Part shown: piece by piece, positions 58,922 to 64,000 of the stretch
Numbering within the stretch: position 1 is the first letter of the stretch
Layout: each line of letters opens with the position of its first letter
NCBI GenBank assembly: GCA_001603955.1
Contig: LVAA01000035.1
Span: forward strand, 39,356 to 103,355
Length of the DNA stretch: 64,000 nt
DNA from: Syntrophobacterales bacterium Delta_02
GTDB taxonomy: Bacteria; Desulfobacterota; Syntrophorhabdia; Syntrophorhabdales; Syntrophorhabdaceae
Direction of reading: 5' to 3'
Translations under genes and position numbers: made by a program
The notes under the pieces: generated by a model
What the model was told of the DNA's origin: nothing
What the model saw: only the letters and a program-made list of their open reading frames with translations
Databases searched by the model: none

Positions 58922-61276
58922 ATGAACACGTTGAAGACAATGCAGGAATTGACCCGGGAGATCTCTCTCTTACAGGACAGGATCCGGGAACTGGGGAAAT
59001 CCGAGGCCCACCACAGGAATATCGTGGAGGAGTTGCGGTCTTCCCTGCAGCAGCTGCGCCTCCTCGTCGATGCGGGGCCGGATTTCTTCTTTCTCAAGGA
59101 CCTCGATCTCAACTACCAGTTTGTCAATGAGGCAAACGCGCAGTTCTTCGGGCGCGCCGAGGCCGAGATCGTGGGCAAGAACGATCATGACTTCATGCCC
59201 GGCGAGGCCGCAGCCGCGTGCCAGCAGAGCGATCGGTTGGCCATCACCGAAAAAAGGACGGTGATCACCACCGAGCCCGTCGGAGGCAGGTTCTACGAGA
59301 CCTACAAAGTCCCTTTCCTTGTCAAAGGCCAGGTCGCCGGCGTGGCAGGGATCGTCCGCGACATCACGGAGCGCAAGCTTGCCGAAGAGGAACTGCGCAA
59401 GAGCCGCGCCCTCCTCTCCGACATGATCGAGAACAGCGGGGCCCTCATCTGCGTCAAGGACCGTGACGGGCGCTACGAGATGGTGAACCGCAAGTGGCAG
59501 GAAGTGACCGGTATCGACCGCGCGAACGTCATAGGCAAAACGGATGAAGAGCTCTTTCCCGGACCGACGGGGAACCGTTTCCGTCAGAACGACGTGGAGG
59601 TCATGGAGTCGGGATCGGTGATGGAGAAGGAGGAGGTCCTGGAGGATGACCGTGGAAAACGGTTCTTCATCTCCATCAAGTTCCCCTTGCGCGACCAGAA
59701 CGGTTCCGTGAACGGCATGTGCGCCATGATCACGGAGATCACGTCGCGCAAGTCGGTGGAGGAACAACTCGCCATCAGCAGGGACCGCCTGTCCCGGGCG
59801 GAGATCATATCCCGCTCCGGCAACTGGGAGTTCGACATGGAGACAAAGAACGTCTTCATGTCCGAGGGAGCCCGCAGGATCTTCGGGGTCGGCGATGGAG
59901 CGCTGACGATGCCCACAATGAAGGAAATACCCCTTCCCGAGTACCGGCAAACGCTCAATGAAGCCCTTCAAGGTCTTATCAGTAAGGGCCGGCCTTATGA
60001 CGTGGAGTTCAAGATACGGCGTCCCGACACGGCAGAGGTGGTGGACATACACTCCGTGGCGGAGTACGACAGCGACAGGGACCTGGTCTTCGGGATCATA
60101 CAGGACATCACCGACCGCAAGCAGCTGGAATCACAGTTGCTGCAGGCGAGAAAGCTCGAGGCCATCGGCACCCTCGCGGGCGGCATTGCCCACGATTTCA
60201 ACAACATCCTCATGGGGATAGAGGGAGACGCTTCGCTGATGATGTCGGAAAAGATGCAGGATACCGGCCATCCCGATTACGAGCGCCTCAAGTCCATTGA
60301 GGAACAGGTCAAGAGCGCGTCGAACCTCACCCGCCAGCTTCTGGGTTTTGCCCGGGCCGGGGGATACGAGATACGGCCCGCCGACATGAACGAGATCGTC
60401 CGCGAGACCTCTGCCATGTTCCACAGGACAAGGAAGGAGCTGACGATCAGGGAGAAATACGAGAAGCACCTCCGGGCCGTGGAGGTTGACCGGGGCCAGA
60501 TAGAGCAGGTCCTCCTCAATCTCTACCTTAACGCATGGCACGCGATGCCCGCGGGGGGAGAGATCCGTCTCACGACCTCCAATGTGGTCATCGACGCTAA
60601 TTTTGCGGCTCCCCATGATATCCCACCCGGAGAATATGTGTGTGTCGCCATCGCCGACACAGGAACGGGTATGGAGGAGGAGACGACGAAACGCATATTC
60701 GATCCCTTCTTCACCACGAAGGAGATGGGCAGGGGCACGGGCCTGGGCCTCGCGATGGTGTACGGGATCATGAAAGGACATAAGGGTCTTGTGGATGTAG
60801 AGAGCAAGCCCGGCCAGGGAACCACGTTCACCCTGTATTTTCCGGCATCGGGAAAGAAAGTCCTCCGGGAAAGGCGGCCGGCGGCCAGGGCCCTGAGGGG
60901 CTCCGAGACGATCCTCCTCGTCGATGATGAATCGACGGTCCTGCGTGTGACCCGGAGAATGCTCGAGTCTCTCGGATACACGGTGCACGCGATAGACAGC
61001 GGGCCGGATGCGATCGCCTTCTTTAAGGACAGGACCGAGACCATCGACCTCGTCATACTCGACATGATCATGCCCAAATTGTCCGGCTCGGAAACGTTCG
61101 ACCGTATCAGGGAGCTGAACCCTTCGGTAAAGGTCATCCTCTCAAGCGGTTACAGCATGGACAGCGATGCACGGACGATCATGGGCAAAGGATGTGCCGG
61201 CTTCATCCAAAAACCGTACACCATCGCCTCCCTGTCGCGGAAGATCCGAGATGTAATAGAGAAAAAGGACGCCTGA
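58922..61276 (+). CDS. Three-PAS hybrid histidine kinase / response regulator
   Basis: 784 residues from ATG 58922; an upstream TTG at 58907 is weaker. An N-terminal coiled coil (residues 5-45) is followed by three PAS domains (about 50-155, 160-280 and 285-400; for example FFFLKDLDLNYQFVNEANAQ and ALICVKDRDGRYEMVNRKW). HisKA has His424 in GGIAHDFNNIL. The HATPase carries LYLNAWHAM, ADTGTGMEEE and GTGLGLAMVYG. A C-terminal receiver has Asp714 in VILDMIMPKLSG. No membrane segment is present, so it is a cytoplasmic sensor; its output partner is not here. Confidence 0.92.
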   Translation: MNTLKTMQELTREISLLQDRIRELGKSEAHHRNIVEELRSSLQQLRLLVDAGPDFFFLKDLDLNYQFVNEANAQFFGRAEAEIVGKNDHDFMPGEAAAACQQSDRLAITEKRTVITTEPVGGRFYETYKVPFLVKGQVAGVAGIVRDITERKLAEEELRKSRALLSDMIENSGALICVKDRDGRYEMVNRKWQEVTGIDRANVIGKTDEELFPGPTGNRFRQNDVEVMESGSVMEKEEVLEDDRGKRFFISIKFPLRDQNGSVNGMCAMITEITSRKSVEEQLAISRDRLSRAEIISRSGNWEFDMETKNVFMSEGARRIFGVGDGALTMPTMKEIPLPEYRQTLNEALQGLISKGRPYDVEFKIRRPDTAEVVDIHSVAEYDSDRDLVFGIIQDITDRKQLESQLLQARKLEAIGTLAGGIAHDFNNILMGIEGDASLMMSEKMQDTGHPDYERLKSIEEQVKSASNLTRQLLGFARAGGYEIRPADMNEIVRETSAMFHRTRKELTIREKYEKHLRAVEVDRGQIEQVLLNLYLNAWHAMPAGGEIRLTTSNVVIDANFAAPHDIPPGEYVCVAIADTGTGMEEETTKRIFDPFFTTKEMGRGTGLGLAMVYGIMKGHKGLVDVESKPGQGTTFTLYFPASGKKVLRERRPAARALRGSETILLVDDESTVLRVTRRMLESLGYTVHAIDSGPDAIAFFKDRTETIDLVILDMIMPKLSGSETFDRIRELNPSVKVILSSGYSMDSDARTIMGKGCAGFIQKPYTIASLSRKIRDVIEKKDA

Positions 61277-61409
61277 CTTCGGAAAGGACCGGCGTTCTCC
61301 GCGGCCGGGTCTCCTGCCGGTTGACACTGTTTCCCTCCCGCCAACCAGGAAGAGCCGGACCGGGTCCTTCCGCGATCCATTACCAACGACCGTTTGACAG
61401 AGACCCCCC

Positions 61410-61437
61410 TTGACAAGCACCAAGCGAGCCGTAAATT
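61410..61437 (+). promoter_or_regulatory. Promoter of the OmpA-type lipoprotein
   Basis: TTGACA (61410-61415), 16-bp spacer, TAAATT (61432-61437), about 40 bases before the start at 61478. A second TTGACA at 61394 is too far for the same -10. Confidence 0.45.
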
Positions 61438-61477
61438 TCTCGTGTACGCGAGAAAAGACACAAGGGGGTATGGAAAA

Positions 61478-62134
61478 ATGAAGAGATTGATCATCCTCGT
61501 GGCTGTTGTCGGTATTGTACTTGCCGGATGCGCGACAAAGACAGGGACGGGTGCCGCCGTGGGAACCGGCGTAGGGGCTGCCGTAGGCGCCGGGGTCGGA
61601 CAGGCGATCGGGGGTAACACATCGGGAACCCTTATCGGGGCCGGCATAGGTGCCCTTGTCGGCGGCCTCACGGGGGCGGCCGTGGGCAGATACATGGACA
61701 ACCAGGAAAAGGCCATGAACCAGGCCATCGCAAATTCCGAGGCCGCGACGATGCAGCGGGAACGGCAACAAAACGTTGACATGCTCACGGTAACCTTCAA
61801 GTCCGACTACCTCTTCGCCGTGAATTCCGCGACCCTTCTCCCTGGTGCCGACACCGAACTGCAGCGCGTCGCAAAGGTGCTCAGGGAATATCCCGAAACA
61901 AACATCCAGATCGCCGGGTACACGGACAGCAGCGGTTCGGAAGAATACAACCAGAGGCTCTCGGAGCGGCGTGCGGAGGCAGTGAAGAACGCCCTCATGG
62001 GAATGGGAGTCAGCGCCTCCCGCCTCACCACCATCGGCTATGGCGAATCGAGACCCGTTGCAAGCAACGCCACGGAAAGCGGCCGCCAGCAGAACAGGCG
62101 CGTGGAGGTCCGCATCGTACCGCAGGCGGCATGA
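61478..62134 (+). CDS. OmpA-family lipoprotein with glycine zipper
   Basis: 218 residues from ATG 61478 (RBS AAGGGGG); the upstream in-frame start at 61394 gives an unlikely polar extension. The signal ends in lipobox LAGC. Gly-zipper repeats (GTGVGAAVGAGVGQAIGGN, GTLIGAGIGALVGGL) are followed by an OmpA C-terminal peptidoglycan-binding domain (NIQIAGYTDSSGSEEYNQRL, SERRAEAVKNAL, NRRVEVRIV). It anchors the outer membrane to the wall or acts as a Pal/YiaD-like lipoprotein. Confidence 0.92.
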   Translation: MKRLIILVAVVGIVLAGCATKTGTGAAVGTGVGAAVGAGVGQAIGGNTSGTLIGAGIGALVGGLTGAAVGRYMDNQEKAMNQAIANSEAATMQRERQQNVDMLTVTFKSDYLFAVNSATLLPGADTELQRVAKVLREYPETNIQIAGYTDSSGSEEYNQRLSERRAEAVKNALMGMGVSASRLTTIGYGESRPVASNATESGRQQNRRVEVRIVPQAA

Positions 62135-62164
62135 GGCACTCCGATCGGGCATCGGGACAGGCCG

Positions 62165-62401
62165 TTATTCCCGGGCCGTGTGTTTCTTGTATTCTTCCAT
62201 GGCCCAGCAGGAGCGCAGAAAGGGACAGTTTCCGCAAAGATCCACCCTGCCCTGTTCGATGAGGTACTTCTTCCCGGAGTCGGAACTGACGTTGCGGGAT
62301 CTCATCTCGTCGATGCAGGGGGGTGTCCTGGACTTGCAGCCATGCTTGTTGGTACAACCGATACAGTAACCGTTCTTCGGCTTGATGGGGGCCTCCCTCA
62401 C
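62165..62401 (-). CDS. Small Cys-rich protein
   Basis: 78 residues. Cysteines are arranged as YCIGCTNKHGCKSRTPPC and LCGNCPFLRSC, eight in all, enough for one or two metal or Fe-S sites. Its ATG overlaps the stop of the transglutaminase-like gene (ATGA), showing it is real and cotranscribed. Function unknown; no similar family recalled. Confidence 0.6.
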   Translation of the reverse strand: MREAPIKPKNGYCIGCTNKHGCKSRTPPCIDEMRSRNVSSDSGKKYLIEQGRVDLCGNCPFLRSCWAMEEYKKHTARE

Positions 62402-63075
62402 GGGAACCGGTATCCCGACAATGGCATGACGTGGCCCCGGGAGGCATCGGCTTCGGCCCAGGGGCGTTTCTTACCCCAAATGGGAAAGATCTTGCCATGG
62501 AGCCACTCGAAGGGGAGATCGGCGTGGGGTCCGTACTTTTCGATGTATTCCACGTAGGGGTTGCCAAAGGCGTCCACCGGGGCGAGGACGGCTTCGTTCT
62601 CCCCGTCGAAATCGCAGGCAGGGACACCGATCCTTTCGCACAGGCTCCTGTCGAAGGCCGGGGTGACGCTTATCCATCTCCCCTTGACGAAAAGCTGGGT
62701 GTACCCGTGACTGGGAAACTCCTCTATACCGGTCTGAGCCTTCAGCTCCGCGGGCATCTTATGGTTCACGATCCTCGCGAAGGCAAGCCGGGAAGGAATA
62801 CCCGCGGCACGGGCAAGAGCGGCCAGCAGAACGGCTTTCTGGACGCAATAGCCCTTGCCTCTCGCAAGAGTCGTGCTCGCCTTGAAATCTTCCCTGAAGG
62901 TCGAGAGCATGTAGACATTGTAATGGATCTCATCGCGCACGAAGTAAAAGAGCACCCGCGCCCTCGGGCCTTCCTCCGTCAAGTCCCCGGCGAGCCTCAG
63001 CACCGTCTCCCGGATGCGATCATCATCACTGTCTATGATCTCCGTGGGCCCGAGGTAAATATCCATCTCGCTCAT
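62398..63075 (-). CDS. Transglutaminase-like cysteine protease domain protein
   Basis: 225 residues. The catalytic triad is visible as Cys in ARGKGYCVQKAVLL, His in PSHGYTQLFV and Asp in VTPAFDRS. It has no signal peptide and is probably cytoplasmic. The upstream repeat tract and the downstream Cys-rich gene flank it. Substrate unknown. Confidence 0.85.
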   Translation of the reverse strand: MSEMDIYLGPTEIIDSDDDRIRETVLRLAGDLTEEGPRARVLFYFVRDEIHYNVYMLSTFREDFKASTTLARGKGYCVQKAVLLAALARAAGIPSRLAFARIVNHKMPAELKAQTGIEEFPSHGYTQLFVKGRWISVTPAFDRSLCERIGVPACDFDGENEAVLAPVDAFGNPYVEYIEKYGPHADLPFEWLHGKIFPIWGKKRPWAEADASRGHVMPLSGYRFP

Positions 63076-63107
63076 CGCAACTCCCTCAAAACATCCTGTT
63101 GACCCTG

Positions 63108-63240
63108 GCCGGTCTCAATCCGTCCTATTGGTCCTATGCGTCCTATATGTCCTATTCTCCCTATCTGTCCTATCCATCCTATTGTTCCTATTATAAAACA
63201 CATAGGGCCTATAGGACAAATAGGACGAATAGGACATTGG
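63108..63240. repeat. Inverted TCCTATNNG tract
   Basis: The left arm (63119-63192) repeats TCCTAT-type heptamers to nonamers (GGTCCTATGCGTCCTATATG and so on). The right arm (63201-63236) has the inverse (AGGACAAATAGGACGAATAGG). A short A/T centre lies between. It falls between two minus-strand genes. It is not a CRISPR, as there are no spacers. A long imperfect stem would form. Confidence 0.65.
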
Positions 63241-63250
63241 GTGGGCGGTT

Positions 63251-63895
63251 TTACGTCTCGCTGTCGCCTGTGATCACTTCGTCGGGGAGTTCGTTGGTAT
63301 CGCCTTGCACGGTGGGAAAGTGTTCTTCAAGGAGCTTACCCGCCTCGCCTATCGCCTGAACGAGCGCATCGGCCGCGCTTCCCTCACGCATTCCGGCGGA
63401 GACCGTCCTTGCGAAGATATTGAGCTTCGCCTGGGTGATCTTTTCGTGGATGCCCTTATCGGCGAGGACCCAGACCTTCCTCTCCAGGAGGGAAATGAAG
63501 AAGAGGACACCCGTGTTGCCCTTCGTGCGGTAGAGACCCCTCTCGTAGAAAGCCCTGACGGCCCTGTCCCGCACGGCCCGCTCGCGGCGCCCCGTTCCGC
63601 TGAAGAGCGCCTTGATGTACGGCGCCCTTTGCATCAGGAGCCAGAAAGGGGGGAAGAAAACGAGGGTAAGAGGGATGTACCACCAGAGGGATCCATGGAG
63701 AAAGAACTCGGTAATGAGGAAGGCAGCAACGTTCCCGAAGGTGACGGCAGCGAGCACTTCGGCCTCGCGGTAGCGGCTCGAGGCATCGACCACCATGACC
63801 GCTATCTCGCCCAGGGTCTTCGATTCCGCGAGCGAGGTCGCCTCGCGGATCCTTTCCTTCTCGGCATGAGTAAAAAAATTGAGCGCCTTCTTCAT
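63251..63895 (-). CDS. TPM-domain protein (TLP18.3/Psb32/MOLO-1 type)
   Basis: 214 residues from ATG 63895, which overlaps the stop of the upstream gene (TGATG). A soluble TPM domain (KTLGEIAVMVVDASSRYREA, GVLFFISLLERKVWVLADKG, MREGSAADALVQAIGEAGK) is interrupted by two hydrophobic segments (VAAFLITEFFLHG, LWWYIPLTLVFFPPFWLL). The family has a phosphatase-like fold of unclear function. The two TPM genes in tandem fit the usual pairing. Confidence 0.85.
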   Translation of the reverse strand: MKKALNFFTHAEKERIREATSLAESKTLGEIAVMVVDASSRYREAEVLAAVTFGNVAAFLITEFFLHGSLWWYIPLTLVFFPPFWLLMQRAPYIKALFSGTGRRERAVRDRAVRAFYERGLYRTKGNTGVLFFISLLERKVWVLADKGIHEKITQAKLNIFARTVSAGMREGSAADALVQAIGEAGKLLEEHFPTVQGDTNELPDEVITGDSET

Positions 63896-64000
63896 CACCA
63901 GTCCCCCGACGCACCGCCGCCGCCGAAATCTCCCCCGCCACCCGAGAAACCACCGCCGTCAAAACCGCCGCCGCCCGAGAAACCACCGCCCGTCCAGTAC
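63895..64000 (-). CDS. TPM-domain protein, C-terminal Gly-rich tail (5' end outside window)
   Basis: The last 34 residues (FSGGGGFDGGGFSGGGGDFG and on, ending in GGGGASGDW) form the Gly/Phe/Ser tail typical of the larger YgcG-type TPM proteins. The start lies beyond the window. Its stop overlaps the next TPM start, so the pair is an operon. Confidence 0.75.
   Translation of the reverse strand, partial: YWTGGGFSGGGGFDGGGFSGGGGDFGGGGASGDW

Noticed and set aside
63108..63240. CRISPR array
   Set aside because: The repeats are 6-9 bases, contiguous and inverted across the centre, with no spacers and no cas genes nearby.
1..64000. tRNA, rRNA or insertion sequence genes
   Set aside because: I saw no cloverleaf, no rRNA core sequence and no transposase other than the MuA-like gene. 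This was by eye only.

Overview
The window looks like a high-GC chromosome segment from a Gram-negative anaerobe, interrupted by one large Mu-like transposable prophage. The Gram-negative call rests on lipoproteins with clear lipoboxes, an OmpA-type lipoprotein, and an MurU/AmgK-like cell-wall recycling pair. The multihaem nitrite reductase NrfHA and the hybrid sensor kinases would fit a deltaproteobacterial (Desulfobacterota-type) host. That placement is inference; there is no rRNA or other marker here.

Host, left side (1 to about 11.6 kb): the end of a FabH-like ketoacyl synthase, a nitroreductase, a minus-strand group (zincin metallopeptidase, CoA-type Nudix hydrolase, small basic protein, DUF456 membrane protein), nrfHA, a NarL-type two-component pair, a glycogen-binding-module protein, an MBL-fold lipoprotein, and small exported proteins. 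Many intergenic gaps carry inverted arms built from short repeated words. The word differs from gap to gap, and I saw none of this style inside the prophage.

Prophage (about 11,630 to 53,029): it is bounded by a 12-bp inverted repeat TGTTATAAGTCA with TG...CA polarity. The right end carries a second related copy 23 bp inward. The left arm, outside the repressor, holds a four-gene minus-strand operon of lower GC: a membrane protein, a zinc-ribbon/protein-kinase/P-loop NTPase, a Rossmann-like protein and a DUF4338 (DruA-family) protein. This is the best candidate for an undescribed defence system. Next comes the Mu-like early region: S24 repressor, Ner/Cro-like regulator with an apparently leaderless message, small DNA-binding proteins, MuA transposase, MuB ATPase, Gam, GemA/gp16 and Mor. 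The late region follows: a lysis block with two muralytic enzymes and embedded spanins, terminase, portal, a MuF head protein fused to a zincin domain, a protease-capsid fusion, sheath, tube, a frameshifted tail chaperone, tape measure, baseplate and tail fibre. A hairpin-rich spacer, a Dam-type methylase and a low-GC AIPR abortive-infection gene complete the right arm.

Host, right side (53.1 to 64 kb): a SpoIID/LytB protein, MurU-like nucleotidyltransferase and AmgK-like kinase that fit cell-wall recycling, a two-domain glycosyltransferase, a DUF4922 protein, a three-PAS hybrid histidine kinase, an OmpA-type lipoprotein, a transglutaminase-like protein with a Cys-rich partner, and two adjacent TPM-domain proteins, the second cut by the window edge.

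The cargo at both prophage ends (kinase/DUF4338 operon, methylase, AIPR) suggests a lysogen that arms its host. The MuF-zincin fusion, with a promoter-bearing antisense gene beside it, may be a toxin/immunity pair.
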